A program made the translations under genes and the position numbers. The notes below the pieces were generated by a model, which did no database searches, was not told where the DNA came from, and saw only the letters and a program-made list of their open reading frames with translations. Of a stretch of DNA of 64,000 nt, positions 1 to 12,304 are shown one piece after another; positions within the stretch are counted from its first letter, which is position 1; every line of letters begins with the position of its first letter. Origin of the DNA: Cristatella mucedo. Its lineage: Eukaryota; Bryozoa; Phylactolaemata; Cristatellidae. Where the stretch lies: the NCBI GenBank assembly GCA_009760855.2, contig WPIO01000049.1, positions 2,996,001 through 3,060,000 of the forward strand. The letters are read 5' to 3'.

Positions 1-343
1 GGTTGCATGCGAGCAGACAGTTCCTAATTCCTAATTCAATATCACAGAATAGAAAAAACGGCAAACAGACCATACTGTGTGTATGCTTGACTGCAGTTCT
101 AAGAGCTGTCGTTATATAATACCATCGGACGATGCCGAAATGATTCAAAGGACATTTAAATTGCTGTGAACTAGCAAAAAACAGCAAGATTCAATCTAGC
201 AGAGCGCCGAGTTAGTATCGCCATGAAACATGGTGTACATTTGTCAATATATCATATAGCACCATCGTGAATGCATAGAGCAAATCATCCTCGTGCAGAT
301 CATGCTTCTTTAAGATGTTCACTCTTTCACTTTCCTCATTTAG
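1..343. other. No gene recognised
   Basis: AT-rich sequence without a convincing open frame, splice-bounded exon or repeat head. Confidence 0.4.
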
Positions 344-412
344 AAAATGTAAAGCGCCTAGAGAGAGATTAAGTTCTCTGAGGGCGCTTTATCAAGGGCA
401 TTATTATTGATT
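344..412 (+). mobile_element. Family 1 L2-like LINE, 3' tail only
   Basis: The tail hairpin GTAAAGCGCCTAGAGAG ... GAGGGCGCTTTATCAAG is followed by a short ATT tract. Only the last 70 bases of the element remain. Confidence 0.75.
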
Positions 413-1361
413 AAAGCACAGAACTATTTTAGCATAATAATAAAAATAAAAAATCATAACAATTCATTTGCATAGCACCCTCCGAGAACTGAATCTCTTT
501 CAAGGCACTTTAAGATGCTTTATAGATTACAGTTTCCCTTAATTAATTTAATTAATTTGCCCTCGTCGATCTCAGTTTGTATAGTTTATTTGACTTTTTT
601 TTAGTTCCTTGAGTCCAGAAATACGTTCAAGGCTGTCTTTGTTTTATAAATGCGATTTCTTCAAGTTCTACTTCATTAGCTACTGTTCACGTATAGGTAT
701 CCTATATGCTTTTGCATTGAAATATACGTGCATACACATATATTTGAAATATTATATTGACTTATACGTATGTTGAAATATACATGCATATGCACTATGT
801 GTGTACATATATACGCGTTCGTGTATGCGCAAAGAAGTATACTTCCAAGACCTAGACACGCTTTAGTCAAACTAAAACTCCCAACTATACTAGTCTCTTT
901 GAACTTCAGGCCTCCTAATTCCAGCCAATTTCTTAGGTTCACGGATTTACATACAGATATATACTCACATATACATTGCTTCTAATTAAACTCGTGTAAT
1001 CATCTGCCCGAAATATTAAGGCCGACTGAAGAATTCACTGACTATGAAATCTTAGCCCAGATCCCTTTTTTACACCAACATATATATATACTGGTAAGTG
1101 TATGTATAAAGTGTTCTAAATATAGTTTTAAAAATATAGAGCGACCGGTGACCATCTGGCCACGGGACTGCATGTACAAGAATATTTGGCGCCGATCTCA
1201 CTAAAAGGACATTAAACAGAAGAAAATTGAAATATTTTTAATGCGTCAAATTTTCCGCTGGGATCCAGCGAGTTTATGCTAATGCAATGTTACCAAGTTT
1301 ATTTCTATGTGGCTGATCAAAAAAAGCGATAGAAAACTCATGTACAATTAAAACTACTTAC
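413..1361. other. AT-rich, no clear gene; likely exchanger 3' region
   Basis: A faint minus-strand copy of the LINE/SINE tail lies at about 470-530. Short opposing open frames near 676-985 are dominated by ATAC/GTAT-rich low complexity. The end of the exchanger transcript may lie here; an acceptor followed by in-frame TGA occurs near 1205. Confidence 0.35.
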
Positions 1362-1465
1362 TTTCTGCTTAAATTGAATGATGCAGATTTTCCACAGCTG
1401 CGTAAATCTATCTTTAACATTTTGCTCATTTATATTTTCTCTTCCGAATGCCTCAAACGTATGAT
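1362..1465 (-). CDS. NHE gene, tail exon 23
   Basis: This open 104-nt segment encodes a tail piece containing TFEAFGREN and RFTQLWKIC. It is bounded by acceptor TTTAG and donor AAA|GTAAGT on the minus strand. Its entry phase (two bases) completes the one-base overhang of the exon at 1501. It exits in phase 0. I do not recognise a domain. Assignment to the exchanger rests on phase and splice signals only. Downstream, acceptors near 1280 and 1205 would soon meet in-frame stops, so the protein may end within the next few hundred bases. Confidence 0.55.
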
Positions 1466-4400
1466 CTAAATAAAGTTTGCATTAATTTGTTTAACCGTAC
1501 CTTTCGGAGACGTAGCTTTGCTAGCCTGTCCATCAATGTTTATAGATGCAGGTTGCAGAGGCTTTATCATTACAACCCTGGCAATGCTTCTTAAGCTATT
1601 GGCAGCCCTGGCGGTCACCACTGAGGCCGGAAGTACTGCGGCAGAGTCGGCTCCACCACCTGCCGGCAGAGAAGCATTCAGAATACTACCATTAAGCCCC
1701 CTGCGCAATCTCTCCATTCTTTTGTTCTTTTCTTGCAACTGCTGAACAAGGTCACTCCCTTTGTCTTCGCTTATCAAGTCAAATCTTGAATTCTTGTCTG
1801 CCTGCAAAGATTGCACAGACCAACTTTATAGATGATAATAATAATAATAATAATAAAGCACTTGATAAAGCGCCCTCAGAGAACTTAATCTCTTTCTAGG
1901 CGCTTTACATTTGCTGCAAAGGGAAATGCAATTGAATGGTAAGTCAAATCATGCTTGAAAAACAAACAAAATGAATAATATGGTTAGGGGTGACATGCGC
2001 AGGGTCAGCATGCAAATGTGGTTAGTGGAGGTTCATCCAAATGTTGAAATACCACATACTGTTTTAAGGAAAATGCAGTAATTGTAATGAATCAAGTCAT
2101 TTTAGATGCCCAGCTTTCTTTATAAGGCCACTATACGATAACTAAAATCGATTAAGATATTGTCTATTTTGCGAATAACTTTACACGATACGGATAGCAG
2201 CATGCACTGTATTCCTAAACTATACGATATGCCAAGGGAAGATTCTATGCAGAGGAAATGTGTACATACTTACGGCAATAGCCTGAGATGCCGTTTAAGT
2301 GCGTTAAATCCCATCGGTAAAATCATATGAAAACATTTGAGACCTGCACTTACATCGGTAAATTCATAGTTGGCATCCGAGGTGACAGGCTTAGTCGTAA
2401 ATTGAGTCATCAAGCTAAGAAAAACACATTTTTGTAAGTCAGTAGGAAACCATTAACTGTGTCTCATGTACTTACTCACCATCATTGTTTGATGACTAAA
2501 AACCTAAACTTAAAAATTAACATTGATGCATCACATTTCTACGGTAATAGCATGCCACTTTGCTGTCAGCATATCAACGTACAGCTGGCCTTGGCTCAGC
2601 TCGTTCTACAACCCTGGGTGCATTATTGTGGGCTTTAGTATGCTGACCTTATAAGCAAACTTACTTGCTTTTGCATGCTTGCCCAAGCAAGGTACTGTGC
2701 ATGTCACTAACCCATGGCCATTGATTTTCTTGCAGCAATTATGCAAGCGCCTGGATAAATATATTTCTCATACGATGCTACACAAACGACATATTATTAT
2801 CATTACCATTATCATTATTATTAGCTTAAGACTGGATCACTGACCTTTACCTCCATAACTGGCTATTCGGTCCAGAATGGAGGGGTCCAGACAGCTGAAA
2901 TCGGTTACCGAATTAATAACGGGAATATTTCTAAATCTTGATACTGTCAAATTATTTCACTGTAAATTGAGCATTCAACTTGTCAAAGGTTAGTGCTGAG
3001 GCAGGCAAGAAGAAGTTCTTTCTGGGAGCATTGCTGATCGGTTGAAATTTCAAGTTCAGCAGATAAATTCAATTCAGCTCCACAATCAATTCAGCCTACT
3101 TTGAGCTACGTAACATTTCTAAAATTTGGGCTTTTTTAGATAGGGATATCACATCTAAGTTGGTCCATGCATTTGTGACATCCCTTCTTGATTTCTGTAA
3201 CTCACTGCTTGCTGGCCTTTCGCCATGTGAATCAGGTGCTTACAGGTGGTGCAAAACTCTGCGGCTCGCCTTGTCTGTCGTGAGCTTTGACAGTTACCAC
3301 ATCACACCACTTCTCTCTTACCTGCACTGGCGCCAGGTCAAGCAACGGATCGACTTCAAGGTTTTTTAGCTCACTTTTATTCCCTTCATTCTTTGGCTCT
3401 AGCCTACCTATCAGATCAACTCTTTCACCATGCAATCGCAAAACCCGCTTTTCGGAATCCATACGTTTACCTCTTACAAATCTCAAATTCTTCGGAGACC
3501 ATGCCATTAGTTCGTATGCTCCCAAAGCCTGGAATTTACTCCCGACCTCCATCACGACATCCCTGACTTGACATTTTCAAAAATTATGAAATTAAAATTT
3601 AAAACGTACCTATTTTTAACAGTATTTAGTGGGCCCTGTGCTTCTTCCTTTATGTGCCTAAGCGTGCTGACACTGTTGCATGCTGCAGCTAACCACACTT
3701 GCATGCTGACCCTGTGCATGTCACCCCTAAACATGTTATTCACATTTTTTATCGAATCGCCATTCGATTGCGTTTCCTTGCAGCAAATGTAAAGCGCCTA
3801 GAAAGAGACTTAATTATCTGAGGGCGCTTTATCAAGTGTATTATTAATAATCTAAATATTCTCTTCTTCGTGCAAACACCTGTAACCAGTATTAAATATG
3901 AAATGTCGTCTCCTTTGAAAGTTAACTTATAAAAGCTTGTCCAAAAGCATTTTATCATTAATAAGTAAATAGAATATAATTCATTTTTATAGCCCCCTAA
4001 GAGAACTTAATCTCTATTCAGGTACTTCATATAAGCCACGGGGCTCAAGCCCAAGACCTCGGCCAGACCTTGGTCAGGGCGAGCACCTTAACCACTGGCC
4101 CAAACCAGCTGGCAAACTTCATTGCTAGCTTAGCTGGCGTTTTCCGCCCACTGTTGAACCAATCTACGTGTCGATTCGATCACCACTTAAATAGTGTCCC
4201 TAATGGCAGTAGATCTCGTCCATGGTCCTCACCGAATACTTCTCCGTGTCAGCGGCATCAAACTGCGAAGACATCAATAGCGGCAACGAAACTTCCAGTA
4301 GATCTTGCACTGTTATCTACACTCAGAAGGCAAACAGGTTAACTTCTTGAGCATTCTACTAGCAATTTGCTTACGTTGAGATAAATCTTAGATGCTGAAA

Positions 4401-7400
4401 GCAGTTTTCTCAGGTCCTTAACGGAGCTGGCATCGAATCCTCGCTGTGACGGGATGGCCACCTGGGCTTTTGACCCTTTCCGATCTGCAGAATGATCAAT
4501 GAAAATGAAAGTAAAAAATCCAAGGCAAGCAAAACATTTTCCTCTGCAACAAGATAAGCACAAACAGGTTAGGGTGTCCTTGAAGGCATTAATCCAGAGG
4601 TACAGACCCCGCCGCGAGACTGAACGCACGATCCGGGTCCCGAAGTGGGAGAGAGACACCAAAGCCGAGTTAGGTTACCTGTGTCTTCGAGTTGAATAGC
4701 TACTGGACTGAGCAGCATTTGGTCATCGAGGTCGTTCGCGAAGCGATAGTCAGAGCGAACAGCCTGCTTTGGAAGAGCGGTAAGTAATGATGGACGACGT
4801 ACTCGCTGCGACCCCACTGCCACAACGGATGGCCGAAGAACGGGCGCAACGTCTGTCATCTGCATAGAGCCGGCTAACGAACCAGGAGGCGTTGGTGGCA
4901 GAACCAGCCCAATACTGGGCGGCCCAGGGTCGTTACTGACGGTGCTGAAAAGCAGCGGTTGTACTTGCCATCAGCCGGAGCGCTTGCTCCCTCTGGAGTG
5001 CTAGCCATCGGACATAGCTGCAATCTGTTCGCACTACTTACTCGTCATTATTAACTAACTCGTTCTGGTCAGCATACCGTTCAGCTGTTTTGGAGTTGCT
5101 CATCATTTCGTAGTGATGCCTGTTCAGCGAGTTGGAAGAAATAATTTCTAGATTTGGCACACAGCGGAACTTCGGCGACATCGCGAGTAATATCATTCGG
5201 CTTACTTAATGACAATCTTTTCATAGAGCTTCATTATTCTTTCATCTTTTGTCATAGGATTTCTTTGAAGCCAGTGTTTTATATATTCGTAGTCTACTTT
5301 CCACAGCCAATCCTCAAAAAAAGTAAAACTTTAATGTTTAATTATCAGAAGCTCTCCTTTTACTTCAATGATTTTACTGCATTTGCCACTTACGTTCATA
5401 ATATCGCACACAAATACTGGATAGCCACAAAAAGATTTAAGTCAACAGTATCGGAATTACTTTTCCGCAAACACTCTTCAACAAAACGAAAAAGCTCACC
5501 TCTTGTCAGCTCGTACAGATGGTGCCCACAAACCAGCAGCTGCTCCGTCTATGCACTGTATCGCTAAGATTAGTGAAATAGCTTACCAGGATGGCTTTGT
5601 TGAACATAAATCTAAGAAAGGCTTGTCAAGCATCTTAGTTAAGTCTTCCCTAGGGCACCGGTATTAAAATGAATTCGTATCGTATGAAAACTGGGTCTCG
5701 ACAGCTAAATCATGAGAGAAATGGAATGGTAACCCAGAGGTCATCTCGTGATCATTTCCCTTCGAAGCAGATGCTTCTTTGTCCTTCAATACCAGACGGC
5801 TGACGGCCTCGGAACGCTGTTTTGAAATAACTTGTAGCTGCACTTACCGCAAAATCGCCCGAGTATTTCGACGATTTGCAAGTCCCCAAAGACCGCAGAT
5901 GGCATTTCCCAATTTTTTTGGAGCCATGTAAGTTTCGAAGAGGAAACCTGATAATCCCCCACCAAGGCTAGCCTTCTGCTTACTGCCAGCTTAGCACTCG
6001 ATTTCGAAATTAAAACATAGTAACTCTCTCACGCAGTATAACGAGAAATGCTTTAAGTGCTTATGTGGAAATTTGAAATCCGGCATGTAAAGGTGCTAAA
6101 TGTCCAATTAAAAGTAGTCTCGATGCCGGTAACTGTTGAAAGATGTTATTTTTATTGGCTTTTTGTAAACCTCGGTCTTGAAAATGGTATGCCGTAGCGC
6201 AGGCTAGCTGAGTTCAACAGGTCGCTGGCCGGTCGAGGTGAGCCGCTTCCGTCCAGTTGCTGGTCCGGTCCAGCTGAGGACTGATTCCGTCTGCAGATGA
6301 TGACCAACCAGACGGCCTGAAGAGGCCTCCAGCTTTAGGCAAGAGTGTGCTGCAGAGCGTTTCTTTCTGTCTAGCATTTTCAGCACACAAAATTATTAAT
6401 GCAAAGTTTTAATAAGGACCACGCATTATAAAAAAAAAGTCGCAGTACTGATAATCCTATTTCAATATTGCATGACTCATCACTTTCTTACGAAATGGAC
6501 AAGCTCAACTTTTCACATTTCTTCATTAAAATCAGAACATTATCAAATTAACTTGTGGGTGGACTTTTAATATATATAAATCAGAATGCCACAAATAAAC
6601 CAAAATATAGCGTTGATCCTTTTTACTTAACTGTAAAGGATTACTACGTACATGTCTAGAAAAAAATGTATTTCATTGATTGTGACTTACGAAGATACCA
6701 GTAGAAAAATCGGCAAATACATCAGATATGTTTTACTTCTTTATATTGGTTGTTATTATTAACGCCTGGCTCATTAGAATTCAATACCATGATGAAATAT
6801 AGAGGACCGCATTAATAGGAGAAATAATAATTCACTCTAAGACATAATAAGAGAAATAAATCTTTTTCATGGCACTTCAGATGAGCTCTAAAGGAAATAT
6901 ATCTCGACAGCTGGTGATGATCGTGGCATGCAAAATTGAAAAAAACTAAAGTACTTAAGAAGCAAAGAAATAGTCAACACATTTGTCTTTTTAAGATTTC
7001 ATCTCATCAAGAGATGCCTTGATGGTAGGTTTTAGTAATTTACAAAAATTATTAGCATGAAAAAAACTAAGACGGTTCCCGAAGAAATATTTAACGGTTA
7101 GAGGCATAGCTAAACAATCATAAAACAAGGAAACTGTTACTTGTTTTATTCAGGACGCTCGCTGTTTGTCCTTAGTTGACTGCATCTGGTGCAAAACTCA
7201 GCAGATCATCGATTCTATAGTTGACGGCGTAGCTGCCACATCACATTGCTTCTGTCAGACCTTCACTTGCTCCCTTATCAAGCATTGAACCGACTTAAGA
7301 TTCCCTCTGCAGTCTACAGATGGCTTCACTGGCTTGCAACAGCATAACTATTCAATACCCTTGCACCTCGAATGATATATTTTCCCAACCACCCACCCCT

Positions 7401-10400
7401 CGATCTCCCAGTCACCTTTTAATTCCACACTCTAAATTGGAATATTGTTTAGATGTTACGACCTTCAGTTTGCATGCATCAAAACTTCGAGCTCACTTTC
7501 AGCTTCCGGTTTGGGGTTTAAGGTTTGGGTTTGGGTTTCAGCTTCCTGTCACCACCTGAAATGACTTTACCAATAAGTTTAAGCTAAGGCGAATTTATTC
7601 TGCTCAGCTCTTACAACACTCAACTTGGTTTTTTGTTCTTGTGTATGCTTAATTGTTCATGATTCAGTGCATGTAGCTAATAAGAGGTCGTATTAACCAT
7701 TGGCCCTGAGAGCTTTCACATATGCCTTAGCATGCTGGCCCAGGCTTTCATAATCCTTGCTTGCTTATATATATCAGTATGCTATGTATTTCATTAACTC
7801 TTGATTATTGATTTTCTTGCAAGGCGATATTTTTTCTCACAAGGACCTATAAACAAGGTTTCTTATTATTATTATTCTACCGGTACGCTCGTTCAGTTAT
7901 TTCGGCATCGGTTCAATTGGATGCAAGTTGTGCACAGCTCATTTTTTTCAAGCAGCATTTTCATTTGATGAATAAACAAGTTTGCGTCCCTTTATTGGCT
8001 TGCTAAGCAGCCAGCAAGCAAGCCGGTCTCTACCTGGAACACGTTCCGGCCATGGTCGCCAACGACCTCCTCAATACCGGCTAGAACATGATCGATTACG
8101 TTGATAGTGAGCTCCTCAATCAGTAGCCTTGGTTGCCCGTCCTTGCTGCCGAGCTCAAGCAGACGGACAAGCAGCTTCACGGTAGCGCCCTGGAGACAGA
8201 AGGAAGCACAAGCAATGGAAAAGGAGGCAACTCAGACCGATGCACAGGTGACAGCCAAGCTCATCGGCACAACCATTCCAACGCACGTGGCAAGTTGTGC
8301 AACCTTGCACATTTGGAGGGAAGCACGGTGGATTATGATGGCAGCCTTCAAAGTGAGGGGATGGTAAAATATGATTTGCATATAGGATGCGGATTAGAAC
8401 AAAACTTCTCGTCTTGAGCTTGTGAATAACTTGACGGTTTAAAATATCTATTGGCAGACCACCACAGTCAACAGAGCCTCAATATGCCTAATGACAACTT
8501 CTCATAAGAACAGCATAACTAATCCGCAGTAAATTAGCACTCACTTTACCTGTAAAAATACCGTCTGTATAATGAGTGCAAGGGTAGTAGTCATGAACAT
8601 TTCGTGCATGTAGACTGTCAGATGAGACTTCAGAAGACTCACCAATGAAAAACAGACTACTCCACGCAGACCACCGTATGCCTACATCAAGAAGCTGAGT
8701 CAAATGAGTTAAGCCGAAAATAGTGTATATTAATTGCTTTAAGCATATCTCAAATTGCCTCTATGACTTACAAAATAATGGATTGCAGTATCATTCGGTC
8801 AGCCTAGGGTTAACATGCTGTGTTACTGCGTTTTTTAAAGAATCATATAAATGTTACCGAGTTACAGGCACTTCATTTTTTAAATAGCATTTGGAAAACT
8901 TTTGCGGGATAGAAATCTGTCAAAATACAGAAAGATCCAATCGCATTCAGGAAGCTACCAATGTCTATTTGGTAATCAGCGGCAGGCTCAGGAGACAAGC
9001 CCAGTTCAGCCTGGAAAGACACAGTACAGTGCTCGTAAACTCGACCCGGCCAGCTGATTCAACTAGAGCCGGCTCAGGGTAGCCGAGTTTAGTGAACTCT
9101 GCTACCCTGAACGATTTCTGGCTAGTTGTGTAAACAGCCAGATTGTAAACATGGAGAAAGAGGACGTTTATAAGCTAAAGCTGATGCACGTGGCTTCTTC
9201 AAAATAGACGAGACCTTTACCGCGAGTACTGGCTGTCATGTATTTCATAACGTTCGAGGGGGATTACACTGGTGGCGCTTGGCAAGACTAAAGCTGCTGA
9301 ACTTATAGCTGTCCATTCTTCACCTGCTACTGGTGAACTACCAACGTCGGCTTTATAGTTTCACGCATTGTTGTGCCAAAGCATTTTAGACGACATTGTG
9401 CAGAATCCTGGGACATTTGATCAATCGTCTCAGCAGACTATCTTTAGCAAGCCATTGAATCCGACTAACCTCTGCATTTTACGTATGAGGCCACTATACG
9501 ACGCATACTATTACTATACGACGCATACTATTACTAGGTACTTCACCTGACTTCTTATAGCACTGGAGTGCCTGACTGAGCTCCTTCTTCTTGCCAAATG
9601 TTATCGATCCAAGAATGCTCGTGCCTTGCAGGAATTCAGGAAGTGCCACCTGCGTATGCACAGTGACGAGCTTTCTGGCAACACACCTCCACCATCACCA
9701 CACCATAGCTACGTAGCTAAAACAGCTTTTTCGCAAAAAGTTGTGTTTATTCTAATTCCACTATGATCCAATGCAGCAGTTCAGTGGTTGAAAACGGTTG
9801 GGATTATGTGGCTACTTTATTTTAAAATCGTGCAGACCTTAGATGGCTTCGCACATTGTTTTCCAGAAAGGTCAGCGAAAAGAGAAATGTGAATGAAAAC
9901 ACTTTCCTTTGCGATCATTTTCTCTATGGCAGCTAGGAGCATGGAAATTTAAAAAATCAGGGGGGGCATTAAATGGTTCTCTTATTTTTACCTCATTATT
10001 AGTGTAGATTATAACGCACAAGAATGCAAGCCTATTAAAAAATGAAATAATGATAATACTAAATGTGAAAGGTGCCCTTAGAGAACTACATTTCTTATAA
10101 AGTACAAGTGTAAGTACATTTGTAGGCTTTCTCTATAACTTGTACAAGACTTTTTCATATCGGCTCTTATTTCCGATATGCTGCCGTTTCTTTCTAATGA
10201 AGGTTAGAACTACCAAGAAAAAATCCGATGAAATGCTAGCTTAGTCTGGATTTTCGGATTAGGTTTAGGCGTTAGTCCCATTCGTTTTTGGTTTTCTGTT
10301 AACTCAGGAAGCACCCATGCTCCCACCGACACAAAATAATTTTGGGTCAATGCAAATTGCAGATAAAATATATATTACTATCAATATACCTAGTACTACT

Positions 10401-12221
10401 GCCAAATTTTCACAATATACACTGTTATAATGCGTATATTAAATTTCTCGTCACAGAAAACGAAGCTGAAAATACTGCTTATTTTTTATTTACGAAAAGC
10501 ATTTATTAATAATTATAACAATGAAAATTGCTAAAGTTCGAAACTAGAAGTAAATCTCTTTTTTGGGAACTTTGCATTTACTAGAATAGAGGCGTTTCTA
10601 TTGGTTAGTATGATATCACATTTTAAAGGCTCCTCGACTGACCGCTTCTAAGCTTTTAAATCCCTCATTGAAATAGGACTTATAGCAATGCATTGCAGTG
10701 GTTCTTTGTGATTCTTCGTTCGTGTGAATGCACCTGCTTAAACTATGCCTGCTGCTTGCAAATTTTTTCACCAACTATTTAGTAATACTTTCTGTACAGC
10801 ATCTGTAAAATGCCTATAAAGAGTTTCAGTTCTCTAAGGGTGCTATAGAAATGTATTATGATTATTATTAATCATATCAGCCAGAATAATGCAGTATTAA
10901 GAAGGACTTGATCACATATTCCACCAACCCTATTAAATTGTCCAGTAGAACTTGAAAATAGATTCTACCTAAGTCAGCATCACGGAGAAGGTCACCATGC
11001 ATGTCTAAAAGGGCTGACTTTGTAGAGATTTTCTCTTAAATCTGACTGAAACTTGCTGCTATTTTTCAAATATTGATATATGAGCAGCTCCTTGCCTGTG
11101 GACCCGCTTTGCTAATGTTACGTTACTGTGTCTCCGGTTGCAGCAGCGCTGGTGGAGTCTCACGACAACACGAAGACGCAAGCGGGCGAATGTGAGCGGG
11201 AACGAGACTCTCGTCTTAATTCCCCCTGCAGGTACATATACGAGCTAGGGGCTGACTCACCACAGATACGGGAGTGCATCTGTGGTGAGCCACTGTGGTG
11301 GGCCACATGCTTACATCAAAGGCTGCACTGAGTCAATTGCTCAACCACCTGTTACAGGTTGGGCATACATTAGCGGCCGAGGAGCAGCAGACTCACACAA
11401 CACTTAAGTCATAGTAGACATACATTACATACATACATCTATGGCATGTCAATTCCGGAAGTACTGGTCACGGAAGACAACACTGCGCCATCTTGCCACG
11501 TGCCGAAAGTTAGCCATCTTGCAGCCTGATGATAGGAAGGACGGGCTTTATCACTTTAATTAGAAGAGATAAAGTTAGCTAGACTGCCACTGCTTTTTCT
11601 ATTAGTGTCTTTGATCAAACAGAAATAGGGAGACTGGGAAAAAGTTGTTTACGTTTACCTAGTGTCGATATCTTAAGGAGTGGCTAACAAAAGCCTTTTT
11701 TACAGGATGTAGGCCCAGGACGTACAGCTAAGGATATATTCATTTGGAGAACGAACTCAGCTTTATTTCAGATAAATTTAATTTTGCAAGCCTTTTAGCA
11801 TTTTTCTAGGATCTGTTTTTGTCTGCTTTCAAGTACTGGCATTGCACGCAGGTGTATAACTATTGAGAAAGCTAGGTTTAGGGTAGGTTAAAGTAGGTAT
11901 AGGGTTTAAGACTTAAGTTTAAGGGTTTAAACTTGCTTGTACTTAGATGAGAATGAGTCTACTTTACTTTGACTTGAAAGCAGTATGCTAATCCATTATA
12001 ATTGGAATTGGAATAATTAATTGGAACCATTAAGTTCAGGCTATCAGTACTTACCATTATAAATTGTTCTCTGCCTGTTATTTGCCTTAGACGAAAGAAT
12101 CGATTCAGCACTGCTGTCAATGAGTAGACGACTAAAAAATAATAAATTTCAACTAAGCTTACATGCATTTTTATTTTGCCTATGTGCAAGATTTAAGGTA
12201 TATTTCAGAAACCGCCGGGGG

Positions 12222-12304
<83 letters not shown>

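Larger units (their letters stand above)
8682..12054. other. Intron between exchanger exons 14 and 15
   Basis: Mostly unrecognised AT-rich DNA. It holds a 20-bp tandem duplication (about 9496-9535), an open plus-strand segment at 9551-9766, a minus LINE tail remnant at about 10055-10115, a plus LINE tail at 10795-10872 and telomere-like degenerate repeats near 11868-11935. Confidence 0.4.

Noticed and set aside
5154-5567. 137-codon plus-strand open frame
   Set aside because: It overlaps exchanger tail exon 18 on the opposite strand, is AT-biased and has no similarity to a known family.
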